From Providencia rettgeri (lineage in GTDB: Bacteria; Pseudomonadota; Gammaproteobacteria; Enterobacterales; Enterobacteriaceae), in NCBI RefSeq assembly GCF_001874625.1, contig NZ_CP017671.1:4278001-4342000 (forward strand): a DNA stretch of 64,000 nucleotides, written 5' to 3'. Below are positions 46,639 through 55,925 of the stretch, piece by piece; within the stretch, counting starts at the first letter, position 1, and each line of letters opens with the position of its first letter. A program made the translations under genes and the position numbers. The notes under the pieces were generated by a model. That model was given only the letters and a program-made list of their open reading frames with translations. It did not search any database and was not told the origin of the DNA.

Positions 46639-47475
46639 TTAGTTGGGCTGGCGAGGGGCGAGTTGGTTAAATAATGTATCCGCCATCACCCACAGGGCTT
46701 TATTGAGTTTGATATCGCCATCAATCCCATTCACTGAACGAGTGCGAGCGCGTTTACCTTTTGCAGTGCGGCCTGATAATCCCCCTTTAATCAAGTTCTC
46801 TTGTAAACGTTGGTACACCGTCCAAAGGTCTTCTTTCTTATCTTCAAAGCGTCGAGGCTGTAGAATTTGCTCTCGCGTGATGGGCTGGAACTCTTCACCA
46901 AAGCGGTAGGTCAAAGCCGCTTCAGCAAAGGCTTGCTGGGCTGGTAGGGGTAACAATAACGACTGCATACTTTCGCGTTTTTCAGCCACTTGCTCAAACG
47001 TATCGAGTACCTCATATGCCCCTTCAATCACTTTCCCCACCACATCCCCTTTATGGGGGACACGCACTTCCCCTAATACATCACCACATACCAAACCATT
47101 GGAACACACGGCTCTAAAGAGTCCCGGCAACATCTGATAGCTGCTTGAACCATCATGGCTATTGAGCAAAATAATTTCAGGGACTTGTACGCCTGTAATT
47201 TGGTCATGGCGACGTAACCGCAACATGTGCTTGGTGTGTTCTCGACGGCTCGCATCGCGTACACGAGTTTGGCAAGCAAAGAATGGATAAAAGCCTTCTT
47301 TTTGCAGGCTGTCTAACAAGCTGATGGTAGGAATGTAAGTATAGCGTTCACTGCGTGAATCGTGTTTTTCTTCAGAAAATACGCTCGGTACAGTACGGAA
47401 TAATTCTTCAATGGTCAGTGGACGGTCACGGCGAATACTGTTGGCAGAGCCAAAACGCGAAGCTAATAAACTCAT
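46639..47475 (-). CDS. yfjQ: DUF932 protein (YfjQ/YafZ family)
   Basis: 278 residues from the ATG at 47475, which has an AGGAA site six bases upstream. DUF932 hallmarks include FRTVPSVFSEEKHDSRSERY, RLRRHDQITG and NGLVCGD. The family is a standard part of CP4-type islands and plasmids near antirestriction and RadC genes, but its biochemical role is not established. It begins 13 bases after the antirestriction gene stop, so they form one operon. Confidence 0.88.
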   Translation of the reverse strand: MSLLASRFGSANSIRRDRPLTIEELFRTVPSVFSEEKHDSRSERYTYIPTISLLDSLQKEGFYPFFACQTRVRDASRREHTKHMLRLRRHDQITGVQVPEIILLNSHDGSSSYQMLPGLFRAVCSNGLVCGDVLGEVRVPHKGDVVGKVIEGAYEVLDTFEQVAEKRESMQSLLLPLPAQQAFAEAALTYRFGEEFQPITREQILQPRRFEDKKEDLWTVYQRLQENLIKGGLSGRTAKGKRARTRSVNGIDGDIKLNKALWVMADTLFNQLAPRQPN

Positions 47476-47488
47476 GATAGATTCCTGA

Positions 47489-47914
47489 TTAATCAATTAA
47501 GTGGAAAATGGCAGTGGATTCGGGATGTTGTGAAGCGTAGTCACGCAACTGATAAAAGCGGTCGCCCATGACTTCGCTTTCTGTTTGGAATGACCAGATG
47601 CTGTACAAGATCAGACACACAGCAATGCCTGCCGCCTCTTGGCTCACGGTGGCTTCATTGCCGTTGTGCATGTTGAATAAGGTTAAGGTGTCTGCGTTGA
47701 TATCGGGGAAGATAAAGGCACCGCCATTACTTAACATCCCGTACTCCCAGTAACCGCCATGATACTCGTCGCAGAATTGACCCATCATGGTGAAGATCAC
47801 TACTTCAAAGGTGGCCCAACCTTTTACTGCACCAAAATGGTTGAACCAAAAATCAAGGCGTTGTTCATCAGGGACTAATTCCATTGTGATAGTAGATTCA
47901 ATTGTGTTGCTCAT
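47489..47914 (-). CDS. Antirestriction protein, ArdB/KlcA family
   Basis: 141 residues from the ATG at 47914, matching KlcA (about 142). Conserved segments are MMGQFCDEYHGGYWEYGMLSN and GGAFIFPD, with AAGIAVCLILYS. ArdB/KlcA proteins inhibit type I restriction in vivo when DNA enters a new host. That helps an island survive transfer and is notable beside its own defence genes. The longer ORF start lacks a ribosome site. Confidence 0.92.
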   Translation of the reverse strand: MSNTIESTITMELVPDEQRLDFWFNHFGAVKGWATFEVVIFTMMGQFCDEYHGGYWEYGMLSNGGAFIFPDINADTLTLFNMHNGNEATVSQEAAGIAVCLILYSIWSFQTESEVMGDRFYQLRDYASQHPESTAIFHLID

Positions 47915-47936
47915 AAGTTGATACTCCAATAAAAAG

Positions 47937-47973
47937 AAATAAAAAAGCGCCAATCCCGTTAAGGACTGGCGCT
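47937..47973 (-). terminator. Terminator after the YfjP-like GTPase gene
   Basis: 11-bp stem (AGCGCCAGTCC / GGATTGGCGCT on the minus strand, one G-U pair) followed by TTTTTT. It separates the GTPase gene from the antirestriction operon. Confidence 0.85.
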
Positions 47974-48005
47974 AGATGTCATCAATGTTGCGTTAATTTA
48001 ATAAG

Positions 48006-48878
48006 CTAAAAGAACAGGCTCCACAGGGATTTAGCGACGGAGACGATGCTGTTTTTGACAGTGCTGATCGTATGTTTTATCAATGTGGGTAATGGAATAA
48101 TATCGATTATGGTATCGACGATATCACTGACACATTGCCCAAAATCGTTACGTGCAGAGTTCTCTACGGATTGTGTCCGATAAGTGTTGTTCAGTTGCCT
48201 AGCGACCCCGCTACTTGCTTGTGCCGGTAACGCCTGTATTAATTGCTCTGCTAATTCAGTGAGTTGAAAACCTTCTGCCGCAGAAATCGTCATCACTGGA
48301 TGATGCGGTTTAAATGTTGTTAACACGGCTTGCTGCTTCAATTCTAAGTTAGCCACTTGTTCAAGGGATGGCTGGTGGTTGTGTTCATCCCACTGGCGAC
48401 AGGGCTCTATTTTGTCGGCTTGGTTCAGCACAAATAGAAAGCGACTTGGTTGATAACCACATTGCTCAGTGAGAAAGCGATAACACTGTTCATCAGAAGA
48501 CCATGCTCTATCATCCGCTTTGAGTACCCAAATGATTAAATCCAGCTCTGGTAATAAGTTATGGTACAGTGAGTGATATTCACGATCCCGCTCAAGGCTT
48601 TCCCCTATACCGGGTAAATCAATAAATGTCATCGCATGGCTACCCATCGTCATACTGAAATGCTGGGCTTGGCGTGTGCAGCCAGAGACATTACTGACGG
48701 GTGATAGTTGGGATTGGAATAGGGCATTGATTAAGCTGGATTTTCCAGCACCTGTTTTACCCATTAGGCCGATGGTTGGGGAATAGTTGATTAGGTGATT
48801 GAGTTGGTTGAAAAACAGATTTTTAAATGAAGCAGGAAAGGCGGATATCACCCTTCCTAATTCGGGTTGTAGGTTCAT
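48006..48878 (-). CDS. yfjP: YfjP/YeeP-family GTPase
   Basis: 290 residues from the ATG at 48878 (AAGGATGT five bases upstream), close to E. coli YfjP (287). GTPase motifs: G1 GKTGAGKSS, G3 DLPGIGES and G4 NQADK. The C-terminus is hydrophobic (TIIDIIPLPTLIKHTI), suggesting membrane contact as in dynamin- or Era-like GTPases. It is a hallmark gene of CP4-57-type islands; its cellular target is not known. Confidence 0.9.
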   Translation of the reverse strand: MNLQPELGRVISAFPASFKNLFFNQLNHLINYSPTIGLMGKTGAGKSSLINALFQSQLSPVSNVSGCTRQAQHFSMTMGSHAMTFIDLPGIGESLERDREYHSLYHNLLPELDLIIWVLKADDRAWSSDEQCYRFLTEQCGYQPSRFLFVLNQADKIEPCRQWDEHNHQPSLEQVANLELKQQAVLTTFKPHHPVMTISAAEGFQLTELAEQLIQALPAQASSGVARQLNNTYRTQSVENSARNDFGQCVSDIVDTIIDIIPLPTLIKHTISTVKNSIVSVAKSLWSLFF

Positions 48879-48938
48879 ATTACATCCTTGAAAAATCATT
48901 GTGGCTATTCAAGTTAATAATATATATCTGTAGTTTTT

Positions 48939-49877
48939 TTAATTTGCCTTTTTAGCTGTCAATATTAGCTTTTTTAATGGTTCCTCTGGTAAGTCAATTT
49001 GATCAATCATAGCTTCAATAATTTCATTAATATTTTTATTATGAAGCTTTGCTATTTTTTTTAATTTTAACTTTGATTCTTTAGATATATAGGTATTCAA
49101 TACCTCTTTACCTTTAACGCCATCACGGAATTTCTTTTGACTCCATGCTTTTCTTGTTCTGGAAAGAAAATAATCCACGTGTTTAGGATTTGAAGTGATT
49201 GCCCAGTAATCAAAGCAAGAGTTAATTACCTTCCATTTTTCATTCCTTATCAAAAGAGCTATGTCGCGAGAAATCTCCACATCTTCTTTCACCATTCTCT
49301 TAATCAACCAATCTAATGAATCATCGGTTTTATTAATAAATGAAAATACATCTTTATATTTATTAACATATGACATGCTTTTATTTAAAAAATCCAAAAA
49401 CAAAAATTCAAAATTGCTTTTACTCACCATCATACAAATATAGTCAATAAAACAAATTACATATTTTAATAAAGAATCGTTCCCTATCATCTCATCAAGG
49501 TCAAATGGAGAATAACTACTCATTGTCATTATTTGGTGATTGTTTTCATTCTCTTTTAGTTTTTCATTATAAAATATCATTAAATAATTCATTACTATAA
49601 GTAAAATCCGTTCACTCTTTAAAGATTTTATTTTTCCAATTTCAATTAAATTTTCTTTATAACAAGACAAGCAATTTGCAAAATTTAAAAAAGTATTTCT
49701 TTCTGACATATACAATTTTATTTCATCTAACAGATCACGATTAGACTTTCCTTTTCTATTATCAGTAAAATGACCAATATTAAAGTTTTGATCTATTACG
49801 ATTTTATTTTTTAACAAATAAAACTCTATTGCATATATCTGCCTGTAACCTAAGTAATCATCGTCAATTTTTATCAT
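48939..49877 (-). CDS. Hypothetical protein with C-terminal ribbon-helix-helix-like segment
   Basis: 312 residues, very AT-rich and rich in Lys, Asn and Ile. The body (residues 1-245) is predicted helical and not recognised. The tail (LNTYISKESKLKLKKIAKLH...INEIIEAMID) resembles a ribbon-helix-helix DNA-binding unit, so it may be a regulator or partition-like protein. A good AAGGAT site lies eight bases before the ATG. Its base composition is unlike the GTPase gene next to it, suggesting separate acquisition. Confidence 0.65.
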   Translation of the reverse strand: MIKIDDDYLGYRQIYAIEFYLLKNKIVIDQNFNIGHFTDNRKGKSNRDLLDEIKLYMSERNTFLNFANCLSCYKENLIEIGKIKSLKSERILLIVMNYLMIFYNEKLKENENNHQIMTMSSYSPFDLDEMIGNDSLLKYVICFIDYICMMVSKSNFEFLFLDFLNKSMSYVNKYKDVFSFINKTDDSLDWLIKRMVKEDVEISRDIALLIRNEKWKVINSCFDYWAITSNPKHVDYFLSRTRKAWSQKKFRDGVKGKEVLNTYISKESKLKLKKIAKLHNKNINEIIEAMIDQIDLPEEPLKKLILTAKKAN

Positions 49878-50302
49878 AAAATTTTATCCTTACCTAGCAA
49901 TTAACGCAGTATTTTACGTAGCATTTATAGTTACCTTGTATCATGTAAGAAACAGGATTTACGTGCTAAATATCACTATAATAGTAAAATTATAGTTAGA
50001 ATGAAGGATAATCTTTAGATAAATTAATATCAGAGTTGATCTACTTGAAAAAGCATCAGTTCACCTTTGTTCAAAAGCGCTCTATCACGGTATCGGTGAT
50101 GAGATAGAGAAGAGCCCAGCCGTGTTGGTATAGTATTATATTAATAAAGAAAACCTATCCCATAACCACACCTAGAATATTAATCATTACCCTGTCACTG
50201 ACTCACTCATCCATATGTTCATCATTTTTATAAAGTGATGAACTCTTATTTTTAACAACATCCTTTCTAGATATGAAATAAAACTAACCAAAGGTATCAA
50301 TC
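49878..50302. other. Divergent intergenic region upstream of the Rep-like gene
   Basis: About 425 bases with no ORF. A 12-bp hairpin (GTTCATCATTTT.../...TGATGAAC, 50217-50243) with a nearby T-rich stretch lies 60 bases before the Rep-like gene. It could be a terminator, or part of a replication origin for the HUH-type Rep. Confidence 0.45.
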
Positions 50303-50890
50303 ATGTCTAGAAACACCCACAACGAGCATTACATTCAGAAGATAAACCACACTATTCGTAAATCACTCTTAACATGTAATCGTATTACAGCTATCCGCGT
50401 TGACTTGCGATTCCCATCAGAAGATATATTTTATTTTAGCGACTCCAGAGTTATCACACGATTCTTCGAATCCTTAAAAGCAAAAATAGATGCTGACCTA
50501 AAACGTAAAAATAAAGCATGGAAACGTAACCATTCATGCCCCTTGTTTTATGTATGGGTCAGAGAGTTTGGTGAGATAAACAACAAAAAACATTACCATG
50601 TAATTTTGCTATTAAATAAAGATATCTATTGGGGTCTTGGCGACTTTATTAAAACCGAAGGGACGCTCTATGTATTCATACAGCAGGCATGGTGTAACGC
50701 CATAGGTGTTAACCACCCTGACGAGCGTTATTTAGTTCATATCCCAGACAATGCAGTTACTTGGCTAGATAACAATAATGCCAACAATGAAAGTACGATA
50801 TTCGAATTAAACCAACGCTGTCGTTACTTAGCCAAAGAACATACAAAATATTATGGTGATGGTGAGCGTTCTTTTGGATGCAGCCGTTAA
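50303..50890 (+). CDS. YfjJ/YagK-type protein (inovirus Gp2-like), candidate HUH replication protein
   Basis: 195 residues. The central motif NNKKHYHVILLLNKD contains H-Y-H, the HUH metal site of rolling-circle Rep proteins. A C-terminal KEHTKYYGDG offers two adjacent Tyr that could be nucleophiles. YfjJ and YagK of E. coli islands share this layout and are related to the inovirus Gp2 family. It could replicate the excised island. Activity is inferred from motif order only. Confidence 0.72.
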   Translation: MSRNTHNEHYIQKINHTIRKSLLTCNRITAIRVDLRFPSEDIFYFSDSRVITRFFESLKAKIDADLKRKNKAWKRNHSCPLFYVWVREFGEINNKKHYHVILLLNKDIYWGLGDFIKTEGTLYVFIQQAWCNAIGVNHPDERYLVHIPDNAVTWLDNNNANNESTIFELNQRCRYLAKEHTKYYGDGERSFGCSR

Positions 50891-50912
50891 TCTACCAATA
50901 AAAAACATGAAG

Positions 50913-50960
50913 GGGATATCTTTTGGAAGAGAGATATCCCTAAACATTTATCGATATCCC
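50913..50960. repeat. Three GATATC-centred repeats before alpA
   Basis: GGGATATC (50913-50920), GATATCCC (50933-50940) and GATATCCC (50953-50960), spaced 20 bases start to start, so about two helical turns. They lie just upstream of alpA, as operators or Rep-binding iterons would. Confidence 0.6.
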
Positions 50961-50995
50961 TTCTGCCTTTTAACTTTAAAGACAGGAGCTCAATA

Positions 50996-51205
50996 ATGAG
51001 CACTCATGCGATTCCCTTATTAGATGACCAATTCGTTGATATGAAATTTATAACCCGCTTAACCGGATTAACTGATAAATGGTTTTATAAATTGATCCAA
51101 GATGGAGAGTTCCCGAAACCAATAAAATTGGGGCGTAGCTCTCGCTGGTTAAAAAGCGAAGTCGAGAATTGGGTACAGGCACGCATTGCCGAATCCAGAG
51201 ATTAA
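50996..51205 (+). CDS. alpA: AlpA-family excision regulator
   Basis: 69 residues, a MerR-like HTH in the AlpA family: DMKFITRLTGLTDKWFYKLI followed by FPKPIKLGRSSRW and WVQARIAE. In CP4-57, AlpA activates the integrase gene and so island excision. An AGGAG site precedes the ATG by eight bases. The repeats at 50913-50960 immediately upstream may bring it under Rep or self control. Confidence 0.92.
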   Translation: MSTHAIPLLDDQFVDMKFITRLTGLTDKWFYKLIQDGEFPKPIKLGRSSRWLKSEVENWVQARIAESRD

Positions 51206-51358
51206 CCATCACATCTCCCTATTCTGCTTTAATAACACCGACATTTAAATCACACTAAAAACTCAACAATGAAAAAGTATCATGACTCTCATGAGGCATC
51301 GTGACGCCACGACTAGAACTAACTGGATAGCCTTACCAAACTCGCACTTGCTCTGGGA

Positions 51359-51838
51359 ATGTGCCATCCCTATATCAAGAATAGCCACAAACTGATGGTA
51401 GCGAATATACGCTTTCTAGGCACCGACAACGTGCCTGCTGTTGTGCCCGTATGTTTGTACCGTTTAACACACTGTAAAATGCTTCCTGGACCGTTATCTG
51501 TCGAAACTGATATGGATGTCAGCTTAATCGTCGATAACCGCCTGCTAAGCTACCATCAGATACTGGAAGGTATTCTGCTCAATGAATATGTGAGGATTGG
51601 ACAACTTTCATTTGCCAATAAACTGATTAGTCTGTTTAACCAGTTCGATAACCCTGAGCTACGCCCCAAACTGATGTGGTTGTGCTGGTATGATTTGATG
51701 TTAGGTTTTCCTTTAGATGATGGGCTGAATACCCTGAAGATGAAAACTGAAGAACAGTTGGTGAAACGGATAATTGGCAGGCAAATGGAGAACTGGGGAC
51801 TGACGAGGATAATGGATGATTATGTGTTGTTTGGTTGA
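51359..51838 (+). CDS. Hypothetical protein, possibly the remnant of a longer gene
   Basis: 159 residues at most; no family recognised. The frame is open for 12 codons before the ATG (LTKLALALG) and no clear ribosome site precedes it, so the annotated start is doubtful and the gene may be truncated at its 5' end. Composition is mixed helix and strand, with a Cys/Trp-rich patch (LMWLCWYDLMLGF). It sits between alpA and the Shango locus. Confidence 0.45.
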   Translation: MCHPYIKNSHKLMVANIRFLGTDNVPAVVPVCLYRLTHCKMLPGPLSVETDMDVSLIVDNRLLSYHQILEGILLNEYVRIGQLSFANKLISLFNQFDNPELRPKLMWLCWYDLMLGFPLDDGLNTLKMKTEEQLVKRIIGRQMENWGLTRIMDDYVLFG

Positions 51839-52295
51839 TAAAGAAAACGCCTAGAATATCCCCACAGTAACTTAGTCCGTCAATGAATCTACAGCTTCAC
51901 TAGGAATAAAAACATTTAAAACAAATTATTAGGGCTTTAATTTTAGGAAAATAGACACTAAAAACAGCGTTACCTAAGTACACGAAAAACAATCCTATAT
52001 TCAGAAAGAATTAAAAAATATCGTTCATATCTATTTTAGAATGGCAGAGCAGGATAGATATTAAATAATGGCACTCACATTCAAAAGAAAAATGTGAAAA
52101 AAAATGATTGAACACATAATCTAAATATCTATCCATGTTGTCGGAGAGACACAAATCAAGATTGTGAATTTTTATACTTGTACTCCCTCACTGACACGGT
52201 ATGATTTTATGCTTTGTTTCGCCGTATTATGCTTACCGCCTTTACTATTCATAAAGCGCAATGAAAAGCATCATTATCAGCTAAGGATATTGAAA
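51839..52295. other. Intergenic region upstream of the Shango locus
   Basis: Non-coding, AT-rich, if sngA starts at 52296. It begins with AAGAAAAC and CCTAGAATAT, two motifs also found together at 50146-50180, which hints at a duplicated control segment. An AAGGAT ribosome site lies seven bases before 52296. Confidence 0.4.
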
Positions 52296-54605
52296 ATGAG
52301 TTTCTGGATATTTATTTTTGCGCTGTTCGTTATTTGGTCATTATTTTTCAAAAAGAAAAAACCGGTGGCTCCTAAGGTGAATAACAAAAAACCAATTAAC
52401 AAAGTATCTTCTGGTAAATCAACTAACAACTTATCAAATATACACTCTCGGGCACCTGACGAAGATGAACTAGCAACTTTTACTTTCATTAACGAGCAAG
52501 TAGTTGATTTTCACGCTAGGCAAGAACAACCACAAAAAAATTTATCCCAACGCCATACAACACCCGCACGATGGATAAAACCAGATGAAAGCGTAACAAT
52601 TGAAAATATCGTCATTAATGGTGGTTATTTTTATTTCGGTGGACAGTTAAAAGCGGGTTCATCAAGAGAGCATCACTATCGTTATAACGACAATTCCGAT
52701 GCATCTCTAGTTAACAGTGCTTTATCAATCCAACATGCTTCGGTACATCATCAGGATGAATCACTGGGATACTGGCCTAGCTTTTCAACACTATCTCCAC
52801 TTTCTCGAGGGGCTTATCTTAGCTGGTTAGCAAGCGATAGAAATGATGCAAGCTGCCCTATTGGTTATGTTTTTATCTATTTCTATGGTCTTGAACGTCG
52901 CATACTGGTAGATGGAGCACAGAAAGCAATACCTGCCGATGAATTCAAATCATTATTTGGAGAAGTTTCACGTTTAAGGTCGATATTTAAATTAAACAAC
53001 TCCTTCTATCGGTATTCTACTCAATTAATAGAAACCATGTTACTTCTTCGACCTGATGTTATCAAAATTGAAAATGAGAGCGATTACTTTGCATCAGGGA
53101 GTTCACTTTTGTTCCGATTCCGCCTAGCTACAGTAGTGGAACAAGGGGAACCATTGCCAGTCGATCTGGCTTTGGCTTGGGTAAAATATTACGCCGAATA
53201 TGCTCTACGAACTCCAGCAAGACGTTGTGTTAATGAATTTACGGCTCTATTTAAACAACGTTATGCAGATAAATTCAACAATGGCCTTATCATCAAGCCA
53301 AACAAGACCCGTTTGGAGTTAAATTATTATCCAGCAAGCAGTACACTACGTGGAATTAACATTGAGCATCTTGATCTACCTGACCCTAGCGTATTAAGAG
53401 CTCCGGTACAGAAATTAATACAAATTGCAGAATCTTGTACCGATTCTTTGGATGCTTATAGCCGCTATCTCGGTAAGAAAGAAGCGTCAAGAAGTGATAT
53501 TGCCGCCATAATGCTTCTCCCTGATGAAGTCCTAAACGAAGATGCAGAACATACGTTTACGAAGTTTAAACGCTGGGCTGATGAACAAATTAGTGAAAAT
53601 GCAGGATTAGTAAAAGTTGCTAGCTTTTGGGCAATACTTGATATTCCTGCCCCAGATAAGATCAATAAAAAAGAAGCCGAATTGATACAAAATTTTATTC
53701 AACGCACAGGTTACGGCGTTGCACCAGATACACGTTATCACCATGTAAAACCTGAGCCTGACGGAAATATCGTTTTATTTTTAGAGGGTCATGGTGAATT
53801 CTTCACGCCCTCTACAGAGTTTTTGTCAGTGTCTGTAGCACTTCGATTGGGTGCAATGATTGCGCAAATGGACCAAGATGTAGACATTACTGAACAGATT
53901 GTACTGGAAAAAACGATTGATCATAATGGCACCTTGTCACCAACTGAAAAACGCTCGCTACATGCCTACCTAAGATGGTTACTCAATACACCTGCCAATA
54001 TGGCTGGCTTGAAAAATAAAATTGAACAACTGAACGATAAAGAAAAATCTACTATTGGTAATGTAATTCTTAGGGTCGCTTGCGCTGATGGAAAAATTGA
54101 CTTAGCTGAAATTAAGCAACTAGAAAAAATCTACTCCAGCCTTGGCTTAGACAGCAAAGCTGTTACTAACGATCTCCATCATCTGTCAATGACAGGAAAA
54201 ACTTCAGAGCACAGAACACAAACAGTATTGGAAAGAAATAATATTTTCTCACTTGATGAACACGCTCTTGCCCGTCATGAATCCGATACAGCAAATGTTC
54301 ATCAGTTGCTGAGCACAATTTTTGAAGAAGATAGTGCCACAGAAGAGCGACCAAAAGATATTCCATCAAATTCAACAGTTACTCTTGATGAAACACACCA
54401 TCAACTCTATCAACTTTTGTTAGAGAAAAATCGCTGGGAAAGAAATGAAGTCGCTGAACTATGTCAGCAACTTAATTTGATGTTAATCGGTGCAATCGAA
54501 GCTATTAATGATTGGTCTTTCGAACAGGTTGATGCACCTCTTCTTGATGAAGACGATGATGGCATTTACGTCGACTTAGAAATTGCACAAGAACTCAAAG
54601 GATAA
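52296..54605 (+). CDS. sngA: Shango SngA-like TerB-domain protein
   Basis: 769 residues from the ATG at 52296, supported by AAGGAT; a GTG at 52164 gives 813. An N-terminal membrane helix (FWIFIFALFVIWSLFF) is followed by a TerB_N domain with LGYWPSFSTLSPLSRGAYLSWLA and IGYVFIYFYGLERRILVD. Near the end comes a TerB core (ILRVACADGKIDLAEIKQLE) and a TerB_C-like tail. TerB proteins are metal- and membrane-linked stress modules. With the ATPase and helicase that follow, this fits the three-gene Shango antiphage system described in 2022. Confidence 0.85.
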   Translation: MSFWIFIFALFVIWSLFFKKKKPVAPKVNNKKPINKVSSGKSTNNLSNIHSRAPDEDELATFTFINEQVVDFHARQEQPQKNLSQRHTTPARWIKPDESVTIENIVINGGYFYFGGQLKAGSSREHHYRYNDNSDASLVNSALSIQHASVHHQDESLGYWPSFSTLSPLSRGAYLSWLASDRNDASCPIGYVFIYFYGLERRILVDGAQKAIPADEFKSLFGEVSRLRSIFKLNNSFYRYSTQLIETMLLLRPDVIKIENESDYFASGSSLLFRFRLATVVEQGEPLPVDLALAWVKYYAEYALRTPARRCVNEFTALFKQRYADKFNNGLIIKPNKTRLELNYYPASSTLRGINIEHLDLPDPSVLRAPVQKLIQIAESCTDSLDAYSRYLGKKEASRSDIAAIMLLPDEVLNEDAEHTFTKFKRWADEQISENAGLVKVASFWAILDIPAPDKINKKEAELIQNFIQRTGYGVAPDTRYHHVKPEPDGNIVLFLEGHGEFFTPSTEFLSVSVALRLGAMIAQMDQDVDITEQIVLEKTIDHNGTLSPTEKRSLHAYLRWLLNTPANMAGLKNKIEQLNDKEKSTIGNVILRVACADGKIDLAEIKQLEKIYSSLGLDSKAVTNDLHHLSMTGKTSEHRTQTVLERNNIFSLDEHALARHESDTANVHQLLSTIFEEDSATEERPKDIPSNSTVTLDETHHQLYQLLLEKNRWERNEVAELCQQLNLMLIGAIEAINDWSFEQVDAPLLDEDDDGIYVDLEIAQELKG

Positions 54606-54608
54606 TTT

Positions 54609-55925
54609 ATGTCTGATATTCGTATTCGACTCAAAGAACGAGACGCCATTATTAACTCATTGAAATCAGGCGTGACCCCTAAAATTGGTATCCAGTATAT
54701 TCAAGTTGGTCGAGTTAACGAAATAAAAGCTTTGTATCAAGATATCGAGCGTATTGTTGATGGCGGTGCGTGTTTCCGACTAATTATCGGAGATTACGGT
54801 TCAGGTAAGACATTTTTTCTAAGTGTCGTTCGTTCAATTGCATTAGAGAAAAAGCTAGTAACTGTCAGTGCTGATTTATCACCAGAGCGCCGTATTCATG
54901 CTACAGGAGGGCAGGCACGCAACCTCTATTCAGAACTAATGAAAAATCTATCCACTCGAAGCAAACCGGATGGCAATGCTTTATTAACCGTGGTTGAGCG
55001 GTTTATCACCGAAGCTAGAAAGGAAGCCGATAGTAAAAACTCCTCAGTTCCGACAATCATTCATCAAAAACTTTCTGAGCTCTCTGATATGGTTGGTGGC
55101 TATGACTTTGCTAAAGTTATTGAGAGTTACTGGCTGGGTTATGAGCAAGATAATGAAACATTAAGATCAAATGCTATCCGGTGGTTGAGGGGTGAATACA
55201 CGACAAAAACCGACGCTCGTATCGACCTAGGTGTACGTTCCATTATTTCGGACTCTTCCTTTTATGACTCACTAAAGCTAATGAGTCTATTTGTTCGACA
55301 AGCTGGATATGCTGGTTTGCTGATTAATTTGGATGAACTAGTTAATTTATACAAACTGAGTAATACCCAAGCCCGGGTTGCTAACTATGAGCAAATACTT
55401 CGTATTTTAAATGATTGTCTACAAGGAACGGCTGAGTATATTGGTTTTTTACTTGGCGGCACACCGGAGTTCCTATTTGATCCACGTAAGGGATTATACA
55501 GTTACGAAGCGCTCCAATCACGATTAGCTGAAAATAGTTTTGCTCAGCGAGCGGGGGTTATTGATTATTCATCTCCATCACTACATTTAGCAAGTCTGAC
55601 ACCCGAAGAATTATATATCTTGCTAAAAAATCTTCGTCACGTTTACTCCAGCGGAAACATGGATAACTATCTTGTTCCTGATGAGGCATTAACAGCATTT
55701 TTACACCATTGTAGTAATACTATCGGTGATGCTTACTTTCGTACACCACGAAACACCATTAAAGCTTTCCTAGACATGCTAGCTGTACTCGAACAAAACC
55801 CTTCCATTCAATGGACTCAATTAATTTCAAATGTCACCATTGAGAAAGAGAAGCCGAGTGATATGGATGAAATTATATCAACAGGGAATACTGATGAGGA
55901 CGGCCTCGCGGATTTCAAATTATGA
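54609..55925 (+). CDS. sngB: Shango SngB-like P-loop ATPase
   Basis: 438 residues. Walker A GDYGSGKTFF has K67. A Walker B-like LLINLDEL lies near residue 245. The protein belongs to the ATP-binding group also seen in BREX-type loci. It starts three bases after sngA and its stop overlaps the helicase start (ATGA), so the three genes are translated together. A sensor or loader role for the helicase is likely, but the exact job is not established. Confidence 0.88.
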   Translation: MSDIRIRLKERDAIINSLKSGVTPKIGIQYIQVGRVNEIKALYQDIERIVDGGACFRLIIGDYGSGKTFFLSVVRSIALEKKLVTVSADLSPERRIHATGGQARNLYSELMKNLSTRSKPDGNALLTVVERFITEARKEADSKNSSVPTIIHQKLSELSDMVGGYDFAKVIESYWLGYEQDNETLRSNAIRWLRGEYTTKTDARIDLGVRSIISDSSFYDSLKLMSLFVRQAGYAGLLINLDELVNLYKLSNTQARVANYEQILRILNDCLQGTAEYIGFLLGGTPEFLFDPRKGLYSYEALQSRLAENSFAQRAGVIDYSSPSLHLASLTPEELYILLKNLRHVYSSGNMDNYLVPDEALTAFLHHCSNTIGDAYFRTPRNTIKAFLDMLAVLEQNPSIQWTQLISNVTIEKEKPSDMDEIISTGNTDEDGLADFKL

